Below are positions 8,216-17,914 of a DNA stretch of 64,000 bases, in pieces; position 1 is the stretch's first letter, and every line of letters begins with the position of its first letter. The position numbers and the translations under genes were made by a program. Location: positions 62,001 to 126,000 of the forward strand of contig WRJC01000002.1 in NCBI GenBank assembly GCA_009782405.1, written 5' to 3'. The DNA is from Oscillospiraceae bacterium. GTDB taxonomy: Bacteria; Bacillota_A; Clostridia; Oscillospirales; WRJC01. The notes below the pieces were generated by a model. That model searched no databases. It was not told the DNA's origin and saw nothing but the letters and a program-made list of their open reading frames with translations.

Positions 8216-9727
8216 TCAATCCAATTTTTCGTATGCGTCGATGGTTTTTTCTATCGCCTTTTCCATTGCGCTCTGCATTTTTTCGAAAGTCGAGGCGTAT
8301 GTGGTCTTTTTGTCTTGGCCGTACCAAAGGATCGTGCCCGCAAAATTCCCGAAATTGTACACCACTCCGATGTCGTGCGCCACGTTGGACAATATGATGT
8401 CGAGCATCTCCTGGCTTTCGTCGTCGCGCGCGTATTTTCCGCGCAGGTTTATCTCGTAATAGGCGGGCTGCAGCGTATATCTGGACTCCGCGCACAAATC
8501 CTCGAGTATCATCCCGGTGCGCTCAACATCGGAAGCCACGACCGGTATAGACAGGCCAGAGCCCGTATGCGGGTTGTTGTTGGTCATGTAGTTTTCCTGC
8601 GCCTTGTCCAGTTTGGGCAGCGGGATTATTCCGAAATCGGTTTCCATGCCCCTGAGCCGTTCGACGATGACCATCCGGATCCAGGAAAACAACGCCCTGT
8701 TTTCTTCCATCATTATCACCTGTTCGTCGTACACGGGGAATTTCCCCACGAATCTGTGAAGGTTTATGAAATTGTCCTCATCGAGCGCGAATTCGTTTAG
8801 CACGTCTATGATCCGGTAGCTTTTGTCGGAACCGAAAGTGATTATGGGATAATCGTTTGCGTCTTTGCCGCATATTTTGTCGCCGCCCGCGACGATAAAC
8901 GAGCAGTTTGTGTCGGCTTGGGCTATGCAGCCGAACAAATCGTCCTGGATATACATTTTGCCGTCGCCGTTCAAGTCCTTTGACGCGCTTTTGCTCATCT
9001 CGATCAGTTTTTCAAATGTCCAGTCCCCGTTTTTTACCAATTCATACGGGTTTTCGAATTCGTATTCCTTCACCAAAGTTTTGTTGAATATCATCGCTTC
9101 CATAGCGTCGTTGTCCAAAATCAAAAGATCCCCCTGGATGAAAAACAGCTTGTGCATGATCGACAAATCGCGGACGGTTCCCTGGCTCCACCAAGGCTTT
9201 GACAAATCGAGGTTCGGTATGCCGAAGAGATCCAAAAAACTTCCGCTCTGGGCCATGCTCGCGGATTCTATGAGCCCGGTTATGACCGCATCGTAAATGT
9301 CGTCCCCCGCTTTGTTCGCCTGGTTGACCTTTGACGAAAATTCGGTGCTCAACAACGAAATTTCTTTTATCGCCACATTGTATTTGTCTTCTATCTTGCG
9401 GTTTCTCACAAATACCGCGTCGTTTATCACGATACCGTTTTGCTCTTCGGCGAACAAATCCCGCTCTTTCCATTCCGTCCAATCCTGGTTGTCCACGAAC
9501 CGCGAAGCGAATGTGAAATCGTGGCCCCCGAAATCCCTTGCTTCCAAATCCGGGTAAATGCGCTCTTCCGCAGTTTCGTTTTCGGCTTCCGTTCCCGCAA
9601 GATTGTCCGCTTCTTTGGTCGTGCCGTCATTTTCGCCCGTTTTTTCGCCGCCGCATGAAGCAAGCATGGCAAAGGCGAACGAAAGTGCCAATATGGCCGC
9701 CAAAATTTTTTTTGCCGATTTGTCCAT
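8216..9727 (-). CDS. ABC-type sugar solute-binding lipoprotein
   Basis: The product has 503 residues. A lipoprotein signal ends in LASC (Cys25), followed by an acidic Gly/Thr/Glu linker and a family-1 extracellular solute-binding fold. It is similar to the two proteins at 60534 and 62075, sharing the NDAVF-RNR-IEDKYNV region and an EF-hand-like DLNGDGKMYIQDD loop that probably binds calcium. The expected role is capture of oligosaccharides at the outer membrane face for an ABC importer. No permease genes lie in the window, so the partner is elsewhere. GGGAGGA precedes the start. It lies 20 nt after the GH28-like gene in the same leftward operon. Confidence 0.85.
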   Translation of the reverse strand: MDKSAKKILAAILALSFAFAMLASCGGEKTGENDGTTKEADNLAGTEAENETAEERIYPDLEARDFGGHDFTFASRFVDNQDWTEWKERDLFAEEQNGIVINDAVFVRNRKIEDKYNVAIKEISLLSTEFSSKVNQANKAGDDIYDAVITGLIESASMAQSGSFLDLFGIPNLDLSKPWWSQGTVRDLSIMHKLFFIQGDLLILDNDAMEAMIFNKTLVKEYEFENPYELVKNGDWTFEKLIEMSKSASKDLNGDGKMYIQDDLFGCIAQADTNCSFIVAGGDKICGKDANDYPIITFGSDKSYRIIDVLNEFALDEDNFINLHRFVGKFPVYDEQVIMMEENRALFSWIRMVIVERLRGMETDFGIIPLPKLDKAQENYMTNNNPHTGSGLSIPVVASDVERTGMILEDLCAESRYTLQPAYYEINLRGKYARDDESQEMLDIILSNVAHDIGVVYNFGNFAGTILWYGQDKKTTYASTFEKMQSAMEKAIEKTIDAYEKLD

Positions 9728-9747
9728 TTTAGTTTTCCTCCCTTTTC

Positions 9748-11202
9748 CTATTCATCCAACCGTATGTCGCTTGCATAGTCCCCTACCCTGACGTTCGCGC
9801 TTTGCAGGCTTTTTGACTTTTCCCCGTTGAAATAGAGGTTTTTTATGCGTATGCCGCTTGTGTCGTTATTTTCGCCGAGGCCCCTGAAAACCGATTCCGG
9901 GATTGGGAGCTCCGAATCGGAAGTTACGTATATCCCGTCAAACTCGATGTCGCTGTTTTTTCCGTGGGCATGGCCGGGGACGAGTATGTCGTGGTAATAG
10001 GAATGCAGCTCCGCGAGCATCAAGTAAGGGCTGTGCGTTTTCGTTTTGGACGCGTACTCCATTTCCTTGAAATTCTGGCAAATCGGCTCGTCGCAGTGCC
10101 TTGAATACTCCACCCTGATGTTTTCGAAACTGACTTTATGCACGTGCGCATAGCCGCTGTTCTGTATGTCCATGGCTATGTGGGCGTTGTGTATCAAGTC
10201 GCAGTCCTTGAATATGATATTGCGGAATTCGTCGGCGCAGGTTTCGGCGCCTATTTCGAGCCCCCTGCCCCAGTCGCACCAAACCACGCATTTTTCCACA
10301 TATATGTTCTCCACGTTTTCGGCTTTTTTGTTTTTTCCGGGAAAGCCCTTCAAAACGATGCAGTCGTCGAAACAGCGCAGAAAACAGTTGGAAATAACCG
10401 CGTTTTTGCTATTGCACAAATCGAAACCGTCGGAGTTGTACCTCCACATCCCGATCGCCTTGGCGTTATTTATCTTGATGTTTTGGCAACCAAACGTGGT
10501 CAGCGTCCATTCGCTGGAGTCGCGGAATATGACGCCGTCCACTTCTATGTTCGAGCAGCCGTAAAATTTCGCGCAGCTGCCTTTTTGGCCGTCGGTCTCT
10601 TCGTTCGAGCGGAAAAACTCGCTGTTGTCGAGTATTCCGTGCCCGATTATCCGGATTCCCGAGGCATTTTCCGAAACCACCGAAGCGTGGACCACCGCCC
10701 CGCCGTCGATAAAAAGCGTGTTCCCTGATTTAAGCTCTATTTTGCCCGGCCTATGCACGCCCGGGCCAAAATATATCAATTTGGGATCGGTTTTGTCGGC
10801 GCCGTAATTTTTGACGGGGTTTATGAAGATGTGGAGCGCATTGTGGAAGCCGTCGGTTTCGAGGGTGTAATGGCCCGGGCCGCCGATTTTGAAGGTCACT
10901 TTTTTGCCATTTGCCTCATATCTTCCTTTGGTTTTGGACAGCGGGCGCATTGTCGCCTCCTTGAAACCGCGACGCACGACAATTTCCACTTCCGCTTCTT
11001 CGCATTCGCCGCCGGATACGTCGAAGTATAGAAAAGATGCCATTTCGGTTTGCCCGAGAGGCCTTTGATAACCGGGCCAAACCGTGTTGAAGGGAATGGC
11101 GGACACCCGGCATCGATATGCTTCCGCCTTTTGCCCGTTCACCGAAATTTCGTAATCTTCCGAAGGGACTTCCCCTTCGGGTATAGGATATGTTACAACC
11201 AT
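9748..11202 (-). CDS. GH28-like pectinase (right-handed beta-helix) with altered GHG motif
   Basis: The product has 484 residues from ATG 11202, chosen for GGGAGG 9 nt upstream; no signal peptide is evident. A leading beta-sandwich-like region is followed by a parallel beta-helix. GH28 landmarks are NSDGFD (normally NTDGID) and CFDDC (normally GDDC), which carry the catalytic aspartates. The usual GHG motif reads GRGLEIG and the usual RIK region reads IAMDIQN. The expected substrates are galacturonan or rhamnogalacturonan oligomers, probably inside the cell. It is the first gene of the leftward operon with the solute-binding protein and GH39-like enzyme. Given the His-to-Arg change the family assignment is good, but exact activity is uncertain. 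Confidence 0.75.
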   Translation of the reverse strand: MVVTYPIPEGEVPSEDYEISVNGQKAEAYRCRVSAIPFNTVWPGYQRPLGQTEMASFLYFDVSGGECEEAEVEIVVRRGFKEATMRPLSKTKGRYEANGKKVTFKIGGPGHYTLETDGFHNALHIFINPVKNYGADKTDPKLIYFGPGVHRPGKIELKSGNTLFIDGGAVVHASVVSENASGIRIIGHGILDNSEFFRSNEETDGQKGSCAKFYGCSNIEVDGVIFRDSSEWTLTTFGCQNIKINNAKAIGMWRYNSDGFDLCNSKNAVISNCFLRCFDDCIVLKGFPGKNKKAENVENIYVEKCVVWCDWGRGLEIGAETCADEFRNIIFKDCDLIHNAHIAMDIQNSGYAHVHKVSFENIRVEYSRHCDEPICQNFKEMEYASKTKTHSPYLMLAELHSYYHDILVPGHAHGKNSDIEFDGIYVTSDSELPIPESVFRGLGENNDTSGIRIKNLYFNGEKSKSLQSANVRVGDYASDIRLDE

Positions 11203-11263
11203 AAACTGAAACCTCCCGTTTTGAAAAAACAATTTGTTTTCCGTGTTTGTTTTCCATGGCTGT

Positions 11264-11292
11264 ATTGTAACACACGAACGATATTTTTGCAA
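11264..11292 (-). promoter_or_regulatory. Promoter of the pectin-type operon
   Basis: On the minus strand TTGCAA (11292-11287), a 17-nt spacer and TACAAT (11269-11264) lie 62 nt upstream of the GH28-like start. The hexamers and spacing are the same as those of the activase promoter at 1895-1923. Confidence 0.6.
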
Positions 11293-11438
11293 GCTTTTTT
11301 GGTTTTATTTCAGAGAAATTGAAATTCGTCAAAATGTGTTTACAAATTCTTCTTATTATTCGGTTTTTTTGTGTGTATAATATTAAATATCCAAAATCAA
11401 ACCGCATTTCATATTAAGGTGACAGGGGAATATATTTT

Positions 11439-12398
11439 ATGCTTGACATATCCGTCCACAATGAACTGAAGCGAAAAAACAAAATATTCGCTTTTTCGGC
11501 GAGCGTCTTTGCGATAATTGTCACGGCGGCGCGAATGATTATCACGAGGTTTTACATCCATGAAGAGGCGCATTATTACACCGAAAAAGCTAATTCGCTA
11601 GTTTTTTCCGCAGATTACATAATAGCCGTAGGCGTCATCTTGATATATTTTTTTTCGCTTTTCATCTACAAGCGCAAACGCGAAAGCCACGATTACAAGG
11701 AAAGCGCGGAGCGCCTCATACAGGGCACCCAACCCCAAGTGTTTTCTTCTTTCCTGGCGGGATTTTTGTTCATCGCCAATTCGATATTCCAGGCGTATTC
11801 CCTGCTAAATCCGCCAAACAAAGCCGAAACCCAGAAAAATCCGGATTTTTTCGGTTGGCTGGCCAATTACATAAAGGAATTCCCCTTTGATTTTTTCATT
11901 TTTTTCGCCGCCATTTTAAGCGCCGTGTATTTTTTCAAGACCGCCGCTTTGAATTTCGATGCGGGCGAAACGCCCCCGGAGGCCGAAGGGTCAAAAAACG
12001 GCGCGAAATATGCCCCGTCGCACGTCATATTTTCGTTTATGCCGATAATGTGGTGCTTTTTGAATATATTCAAATGCTTTTTCGACATGAGCAGGAATGT
12101 GCATTCCCACATTCGGATATATGAGCTCATGAGTTTTTTGGCGATTTTGGCATATTTCGTCTCGGAATCGAGGATTCTTGTTGGGAGGCGGGAAACCGCG
12201 AGGTTTTTCACCTATTCCTACATTTCAATGATTGTGGTTTCCGCTTCGTCGCTTCCGAATTTGGCATGGTCGTCTTTTTGGATACTTTCGACCAACAGCG
12301 ACCAGATTTTGTACGCGACCCAGCTCGCCATCGTGATGTATGTCTTTTCGAGGGTTTATTCACAGATAAGGTACGGCAGGTTTTTTCTTTGCCGGTGA
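11439..12398 (+). CDS. Polytopic membrane protein of unknown function
   Basis: The product has 319 residues with seven or eight hydrophobic segments (about 15-37, 57-76, 100-122, 147-168, 190-212, 225-245, 255-275 and 290-305). There are no recognised catalytic motifs. It is first in a rightward group with a DivIVA-like protein (56 nt downstream), an SGNH hydrolase and a DUF4358 lipoprotein, so a cell-envelope role is likely by context. The start follows a GGGGAAT sequence; a TATAAT at 11376-11381 may be its -10 box, but the -35 is poor. Confidence 0.7.
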   Translation: MLDISVHNELKRKNKIFAFSASVFAIIVTAARMIITRFYIHEEAHYYTEKANSLVFSADYIIAVGVILIYFFSLFIYKRKRESHDYKESAERLIQGTQPQVFSSFLAGFLFIANSIFQAYSLLNPPNKAETQKNPDFFGWLANYIKEFPFDFFIFFAAILSAVYFFKTAALNFDAGETPPEAEGSKNGAKYAPSHVIFSFMPIMWCFLNIFKCFFDMSRNVHSHIRIYELMSFLAILAYFVSESRILVGRRETARFFTYSYISMIVVSASSLPNLAWSSFWILSTNSDQILYATQLAIVMYVFSRVYSQIRYGRFFLCR

Positions 12399-12454
12399 AT
12401 GCGGATGCAATTAAAATTAATATAAATAAAAAATTCTGGGAGGCTTTCATAAGT

Positions 12455-13546
12455 ATGAACGTATCGGAAAACAACAATTTTTTCAGGGAGAGCTTCAGGG
12501 GCTTTAACAAGGACGACGTCGCCGAATATATAGCCAAGCTGAGCAAAGACTATGCCGCAAACGAGGAAAAGTACAAAGAGCACATCGCAAAACTGACAGC
12601 CGAAATCAAAGCCAAAAACGAAGAACTCATCACTTATGCGCCCGAACCGGCCGACCGTTTCGAGCTGTCTGAGATCGAAGACGGTTATAAAAGCGAGATC
12701 GGCAAACTGACGGGCGAATTGGGCGAAAAAGACGGGACAATAGGCGTTTTGCAGCTCCAAATCGAAACGCTGAAGCGAGAATGCGTGGATTTGGAAAAAG
12801 AAGCGGCCTCCTTGCGCACAGGCGCGCAAAAAGAAGATTCCGAAACCGTAAACCAGCTTTCATTCCAGCTCGCCGGGGCGGAATCCGAAAAAATGTATCT
12901 GTTCAACCTGATCAAAAAATTCATTTCGATTTTGGAAATCGAAAGCGCAAAGGGCAAAAATCTCGATTTCGCGGCAAATATTTCGGATATAGCGCCGAAA
13001 TCCGTCATATCGCAGGAAGCGGAATCCAAGCTTGCCGAGCTTGTCGAAATCAAAAAACAAGCCGGCGAACTCGGGGCAATAAATGCCGGGCTCAAAGAAA
13101 AGATCGCCGCCCTCGAGGCCGAAATGCTCGAATTCAAAACAAAACCTTCAGAATCCGAAGGCCCGATCGTTTTGTCCGACGAACAGAAGATGTACGAAAG
13201 CATCACCGCCGATCTCGGGGGAATCATTTATTCGGCAAAAAAAACAGCCGAAGAAATCACGGCCAAAGCAAAAGCCGATGCGGAAAACATCTTGGATCAA
13301 GCCAAATTCGAAGCTGAATCGACTGTTGCCGGAGCTTCTGTGAAAAGGGACGCCGTAATCGAGGAAAACAAAAAAAATATGAAGGAATTCAAGGGGAAAT
13401 ACGAATTCATCAAGAAAGTCCATGCGGACATGCTGCAAAAATACGAGGAAATTTCAGGGGACTACGCATCGCGCCTGTCTGAAATCCGCGACACGATAAA
13501 CATTTTGTACGACAGTTTGGATGAAGCCTATTTTTCCGAAAAATAA
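12455..13546 (+). CDS. DivIVA-like coiled-coil protein
   Basis: The product has 363 residues from ATG 12455, set by GGGAGG about 11 nt upstream; the frame extends further upstream only because it overlaps the preceding gene. The N-terminus (FRGFNKDDVAEYIAKL) matches the DivIVA/GpsB membrane-binding motif, and most of the rest is long charged coiled coil with repeated Glu/Lys/Ala heptads. Such proteins gather at curved membrane (septum, poles) and recruit division or wall enzymes. Its membrane-protein and SGNH-hydrolase neighbours fit envelope work. It is longer than classical DivIVA, so it is a family member rather than the orthologue. Confidence 0.75.
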   Translation: MNVSENNNFFRESFRGFNKDDVAEYIAKLSKDYAANEEKYKEHIAKLTAEIKAKNEELITYAPEPADRFELSEIEDGYKSEIGKLTGELGEKDGTIGVLQLQIETLKRECVDLEKEAASLRTGAQKEDSETVNQLSFQLAGAESEKMYLFNLIKKFISILEIESAKGKNLDFAANISDIAPKSVISQEAESKLAELVEIKKQAGELGAINAGLKEKIAALEAEMLEFKTKPSESEGPIVLSDEQKMYESITADLGGIIYSAKKTAEEITAKAKADAENILDQAKFEAESTVAGASVKRDAVIEENKKNMKEFKGKYEFIKKVHADMLQKYEEISGDYASRLSEIRDTINILYDSLDEAYFSEK

Positions 13547-13564
13547 CAAAACAAGAGAAAATTT

Positions 13565-14575
13565 ATGAATTCCGACAAAAGACTCAGCTTGATTATAAAT
13601 TTGGCGACTGTGGCCGTCATGGTTGTCATCACCTTGGTCGCAGTGGCCATAAACAGGGAAAAAATTTTCGGTTCCCCGGAAAAACCGGAAGAGGATTTGC
13701 GCGCGCAGGGTGTTTCCTCCGGAGATTTGGAAAATCCGGATCGGCCGCCCACCGAAGAGGAACCTGTTTTGTCCACCGAAGATCCTTTTGGCTATCCCCC
13801 CGGATATATCGAAGCCCCCATGTCCGATTTTATGCGAAATATGTTCGACGAAGCGATGGAAATTCCGGTTTCCATGCGCAAAATCGAACCTCCCCCCGAA
13901 GGGCGCAGCTATAATCTTCAGCAAAAAGCGGTCCCGCTGAGCGAATTGATCCCCGAACCCTTCGGATATTTTGGGGACATTTTGCTGCTCGGAGATTCGG
14001 TGACTACGGGCTTTGACTTGTACAGAGAAAAATTGCTGTTTTGCGGCGAAGCCGTTTTGAGGGATATACACGTGGTGGCTTTGGGAAATTACGGGGTATA
14101 CAACGCTTTGCTCGACATTTCGGCCGTGCATCCAATATTAAACGGCCAAAAAACCTTGCCCGAAGATATAATAGCCCAAAAAAATCAAAAAAACGTCTTC
14201 ATATGCCTTGGCCTAAACGACCTTGTCTGGCAGACCCCCGAAGAGTTTTTGGCCTATTATTCCGCGCTAATCGAGAGGATAAGGGCTAAAAGCCCCGAAA
14301 AAAACATCGCGATAATGTCCGTGACCCCTTGCGTGGACGGGCACAATCTGAGTGCGCTGGAAAACGGGCCCATAGCCGAAGCGAACAATTTGCTTTTGGA
14401 TTACGCCGAAACAAACGGCGTGTACTTCATCGATTACGCGGCAGCCATAAGAAACCCCGAAGAAAACAGCCTGCCCGAAGATTTTTCATCCGACTCCTAC
14501 ACGCATTTGACTACGCAGGCCTATGAGCGGCTCGTGGAATACATGCTCTATCACCCCATAAAATATTATAAATAA
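13565..14575 (+). CDS. Membrane-anchored SGNH/GDSL hydrolase
   Basis: The product has 336 residues: an N-terminal anchor (about 8-28), a Pro/Glu-rich extracellular linker to about 120, then an SGNH domain. Block I is LLLGDSVTTG (catalytic Ser), block III is GLNDLVW, and the Asp/His pair lies in DSYTHLT near the end. Such enzymes remove or transfer acyl groups on wall polymers or exopolysaccharides outside the cell. It lies 18 nt after the DivIVA-like gene and 22 nt before the DUF4358 lipoprotein. The substrate is unknown. Confidence 0.75.
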   Translation: MNSDKRLSLIINLATVAVMVVITLVAVAINREKIFGSPEKPEEDLRAQGVSSGDLENPDRPPTEEEPVLSTEDPFGYPPGYIEAPMSDFMRNMFDEAMEIPVSMRKIEPPPEGRSYNLQQKAVPLSELIPEPFGYFGDILLLGDSVTTGFDLYREKLLFCGEAVLRDIHVVALGNYGVYNALLDISAVHPILNGQKTLPEDIIAQKNQKNVFICLGLNDLVWQTPEEFLAYYSALIERIRAKSPEKNIAIMSVTPCVDGHNLSALENGPIAEANNLLLDYAETNGVYFIDYAAAIRNPEENSLPEDFSSDSYTHLTTQAYERLVEYMLYHPIKYYK

Positions 14576-14597
14576 AATACCGGAGGGACAAAAAATC

Positions 14598-15107
14598 ATG
14601 AAAATCATGAAATTGAGAATCGTTGCGCGCTTTTTGCCTGTTTTGCTCTGTGCGGCGGCACTGGTTTCCTGTTCTGTGGAAAGCGCGGCGGATTTGGACT
14701 TGCAGCATTTGGCGGGGCTCATAGAAGAAAAGATAAATTTTTCCGAAGCCATCGACCGTTCCGAACAATACCGGAACGATTGCGGGATAACGCCCGACGA
14801 AACAACCTGGATGAGCGCGGCAAAAAAAATCGACGTGGCCAACGTGGGAAACGCGGAAGTCCTGATTTTAATCGAGGCGGCCGATGCCGAAAAAGCGAAG
14901 GAAATCGAAAACAAGCTGAAAACCTACAAAACCAACAAGCTCAACGAACTCTCCAACTACAACATAAATCCCGACTACGAAAGGCAATGGTATATAGTGG
15001 ACAAATCCGAGATCATCGTCGAGGGGCGATACGTGTTCTGGGCCGTCGACGAAATGGACAAGGAAATAAACGATATAATCAGGGAATATATAAAAAGCCA
15101 AAAATAA
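14598..15107 (+). CDS. DUF4358 lipoprotein
   Basis: The product has 169 residues with a lipoprotein signal ending LVSC (Cys25) after GGAGG and ATG. The body matches DUF4358: an alpha/beta domain with GNAEVLILIEAADAEKAKEIE in the middle and a late VEGRYVFWAV strand. DUF4358 proteins are exported in Clostridia and often found near acyltransferases or GDSL enzymes, as here. The function is unknown. A cofactor of the preceding SGNH hydrolase is a reasonable guess from position. Confidence 0.75.
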   Translation: MKIMKLRIVARFLPVLLCAAALVSCSVESAADLDLQHLAGLIEEKINFSEAIDRSEQYRNDCGITPDETTWMSAAKKIDVANVGNAEVLILIEAADAEKAKEIENKLKTYKTNKLNELSNYNINPDYERQWYIVDKSEIIVEGRYVFWAVDEMDKEINDIIREYIKSQK

Positions 15108-15208
15108 ATAGTGAAGCGGACGTGAACGGTGTAGGGGCACAGCCCCGCAATCGCCCGCGCGCAAAGTCCACATCAACACATCAATAGATTGAAAAGGAGC
15201 GATTTGAA

Positions 15209-16447
15209 ATGGGCGATATCGATCTCGATTATAAAAAAAGAATTGGCAGGGTTGCCGATTGCGTGAAGCTCAAGGAACCGGACAAAGTGCCTTTTATCCC
15301 CGTAATGGAAGCGTTCCCGGTGTATTACGGCGGCAAAACGATAAAAGAATGCATGTACGACTACGAAAAAACCGAAAGCTGCTTCGACAAATTTTTCACG
15401 GATTTCAAACCCGACTTGGGTTGGGACCCGATAATGATCTTCCCCGCTCCGGCTCTCGAAAAAATCGGCATAAACTGGTTTCGGTGGCCCGGGCGCGGAG
15501 TCGATGAAGAAAATGTGATGTATCAATACATAGAAGACGAGTACATGAAAAGCGACGAATATCCCGAAGCAATCAGGGATATGAGCAATTTTATGAACAC
15601 GAAGTGGATCCCGCGCTCTTTTTCCGCGATGCAGGGCTTTTCCAAGCTGTATACGAGAAATGCGATGTGGTTTGGCTTTTTGGGCACTTTTTCGGCTTTC
15701 GATGACGAAGTGATAAATTCCATGCAGGCGGCTGCGGACGCGGCGAAAATAATAAACAAATGGTTTGGCTATCTCGGCGATTACCGCTCCAAGATGAAAA
15801 ACAAATTCGGGATCCCGCTCGCATACGGAGGTTTCGCCTATGCGCCATTTGACATGCTCGGTGATTCGCTCCGGGGAACTGAGGGGATACTCACGGATTT
15901 GTACGACCAACCGGACAACTTGCTTTCACTCATCGACAAAATCACGGATTATGCAATCGAGGACACGATAGAAGGCGCCAAAAATTCCGATTGCCCATAT
16001 GTCTGGTTCTGGCTGCACAAAGGCGTGGACAGTTTCATGTCGGATGCCATGTACAAAAAGTTTTACTGGCCCAGCTTGCAAAGATATATCGTCGCCTTGA
16101 CCGAAAAAAACATCGTGCCCATAATTTACTGCGAAGGGGAATACAACACCAGGTTCGATTATCTGAAAGATGTGCCTGTTGGCAAAGTAGTCTATGATTT
16201 CGAATGGATCGACATGGCCAGGGCAAAAAAAGAACTAAAAGATATCGCCTGCATTGCGGGCAATATGCCCAATTACCTGCTCTCCTACGGAACCCCGCAG
16301 GAAATCGACGAATACATAAGGAAGCTTTTTGGAGAATGCATGGGCGGCGGCGGATTCATGTTCGACACCGGCGCGCTTGTCGACGATGCGAAAGTCGAAA
16401 ATTTCGAGGCGATGCGCGACGCCGTGGAAAAATACGGGAAATACTGA
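15209..16447 (+). CDS. URO-D family protein, divergent metal site
   Basis: The product has 412 residues, preceded by AAGGAG. It has the URO-D fold family pattern (KEPDKVPFIPVMEAFPVYYGG at the N-terminus; GTPQEIDEYIRKLFGECMGGGGF near the end). The usual H-x-C motif is replaced by IIYCEGEYN, which keeps the Cys but has Tyr where His is expected, so metal binding may differ from the other URO-D proteins of the window. The next gene, a MATE exporter, begins directly at its stop codon, which points to co-translation. The role could be methyl transfer to or from a corrinoid; the substrate is unknown. Confidence 0.75.
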   Translation: MGDIDLDYKKRIGRVADCVKLKEPDKVPFIPVMEAFPVYYGGKTIKECMYDYEKTESCFDKFFTDFKPDLGWDPIMIFPAPALEKIGINWFRWPGRGVDEENVMYQYIEDEYMKSDEYPEAIRDMSNFMNTKWIPRSFSAMQGFSKLYTRNAMWFGFLGTFSAFDDEVINSMQAAADAAKIINKWFGYLGDYRSKMKNKFGIPLAYGGFAYAPFDMLGDSLRGTEGILTDLYDQPDNLLSLIDKITDYAIEDTIEGAKNSDCPYVWFWLHKGVDSFMSDAMYKKFYWPSLQRYIVALTEKNIVPIIYCEGEYNTRFDYLKDVPVGKVVYDFEWIDMARAKKELKDIACIAGNMPNYLLSYGTPQEIDEYIRKLFGECMGGGGFMFDTGALVDDAKVENFEAMRDAVEKYGKY

Positions 16448-17896
16448 ATGAACGCTATATTGCGGCGCATTTTCTCGGTCGGCAATATGCTCAAGCCGAA
16501 CCAGCATACAGGCGAAAAGCTGCCGGCCTCAAAGGAAGTGTATTCGATCGCGCTCAAAACCGCTTGGCCTTCGATGCTCGAAACCTTTCTGGTCGGGCTT
16601 GTCGGACTCTTTGACACGGTGATGGTCGGGGCTCTGGGCGGAACCTTAGGCGACGACGCGATTGCCGGAGTGGGGATAACCGGGCAGCCCCGGATGATAT
16701 TGTTTGCGGCTATCTTTTCGCTTAATATCGGCGTGACGGCCGTAGTGGCGAGACGCAAAGGCGAAGAAGACAAAAAAAAAGCCAACGAAACGCTGATGCA
16801 GAGCCTTGTCGTTTGCTTTTTCATCGTGATCGTGATGGGCGCCTTGGGATTTTTTTTCGCGCACCCGCTGATGCTTCTGGCCGGGGCGAAAGAGGGAACG
16901 CGGATACTCGATTTCTCCGTGCAGTATTTTCGGATAACCTCGATAGGGTTCGTATTTTCCTCGCTGGGGATGGTGATGAACGCCGCGCAGCGCGGCTCGG
17001 GCAATACGCGAATATCCATGTACACCAACATCACGGCGAACATAGTGAATCTGGTTTTCAACTATTTTTTGATAAACGGCAATTTCGGGTTTCCGAGGCT
17101 CATGGTCCGGGGAGCGGCGATCGCGACCGTTCTGGGCAATTTCGCGATGTTTTCCATATGCCTCGCAAACTTGACGATCATAGCCAAAGAAGACCGTTTC
17201 CTGAAGCTGAAATTCAAATTTTCGGATTTGAAGCTGCGCCTCGAAACGCTGAAGGGCGTGATAAATGTCAGTTCCTCCGCTTTTGTCGAGCAGATTTGCA
17301 TGCGCATAGGCTTTTTCACATATGCGCGCCTCGTGGCTGGGCTTGATTCCCCGGCAGTCCCCGCCATGGCCACATACACCATATGCATGCAAATCCAAAA
17401 TATATCATTCACTTTCGGCGACGGGCTCAGCATAGCCTCGTCGTCGCTCGTGGGCAGGAGCCTCGGAGCCAAACGGCCCGACATGGCGATCATTTACGGA
17501 AAAGCGGCTCAGCGGATTTCGCTGATGGTTTCGGCAGTATTGTTTTTCGTTTTCATGTTCGGGCGCTACTTTTTCGTGGGGATATTCACAAAAACCCAAG
17601 CGGTTCTGGAAATGGGGGCCCTCATAATCGTGCTGATCGCGGTATCTTCGCCTTTCCAGCTGTCGCAGGTGGTGCTGAACGGTTCGCTGCGGGGAGCCGG
17701 GGACACGAAATTCGTGGCCATGGTTTCCTTTGTCAGCATAACTTTCATACGCCCGATTTTCACTTGGATTTTTTGCTACCCGATGGGTTTTGGCGTCGCG
17801 GGAGCTTGGCTCTCGCTCATAGTAGACCAGCTCATCCGGTTCATTTTCGCGCAGCACAGATTCGCGCAAGGCAGGTGGACTGCAAAAAAAGTGTGA
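16448..17896 (+). CDS. MATE family multidrug/metabolite exporter
   Basis: The product has 482 residues with about twelve transmembrane segments arranged as two repeats, starting with the MATE hallmark SMLETFLVGLVGLFDTVMVG and with a mirrored QAVLEMGALIIVLIA...GAGDTKF in the second half. MATE proteins expel organic cations or metabolites in exchange for sodium or protons. The ATG immediately follows the TGA of the URO-D gene (TGAATG), so the two are probably translated together. That suggests export of a compound linked to that enzyme, though this is inference. Confidence 0.9.
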   Translation: MNAILRRIFSVGNMLKPNQHTGEKLPASKEVYSIALKTAWPSMLETFLVGLVGLFDTVMVGALGGTLGDDAIAGVGITGQPRMILFAAIFSLNIGVTAVVARRKGEEDKKKANETLMQSLVVCFFIVIVMGALGFFFAHPLMLLAGAKEGTRILDFSVQYFRITSIGFVFSSLGMVMNAAQRGSGNTRISMYTNITANIVNLVFNYFLINGNFGFPRLMVRGAAIATVLGNFAMFSICLANLTIIAKEDRFLKLKFKFSDLKLRLETLKGVINVSSSAFVEQICMRIGFFTYARLVAGLDSPAVPAMATYTICMQIQNISFTFGDGLSIASSSLVGRSLGAKRPDMAIIYGKAAQRISLMVSAVLFFVFMFGRYFFVGIFTKTQAVLEMGALIIVLIAVSSPFQLSQVVLNGSLRGAGDTKFVAMVSFVSITFIRPIFTWIFCYPMGFGVAGAWLSLIVDQLIRFIFAQHRFAQGRWTAKKV

Positions 17897-17914
17897 ATTT
17901 TTACAGTTTTTCAC

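Noticed and set aside
12266..12454. N-terminal extension of the DivIVA-like frame
   Set aside because: It overlaps the end of the membrane-protein gene in another frame; the GGAGG-supported ATG at 12455 gives the canonical DivIVA start.
15108..15208. GC-rich stretch between the DUF4358 and URO-D genes as an RNA gene or terminator
   Set aside because: No stable hairpin with a T-tract and no tRNA-like arms could be drawn.
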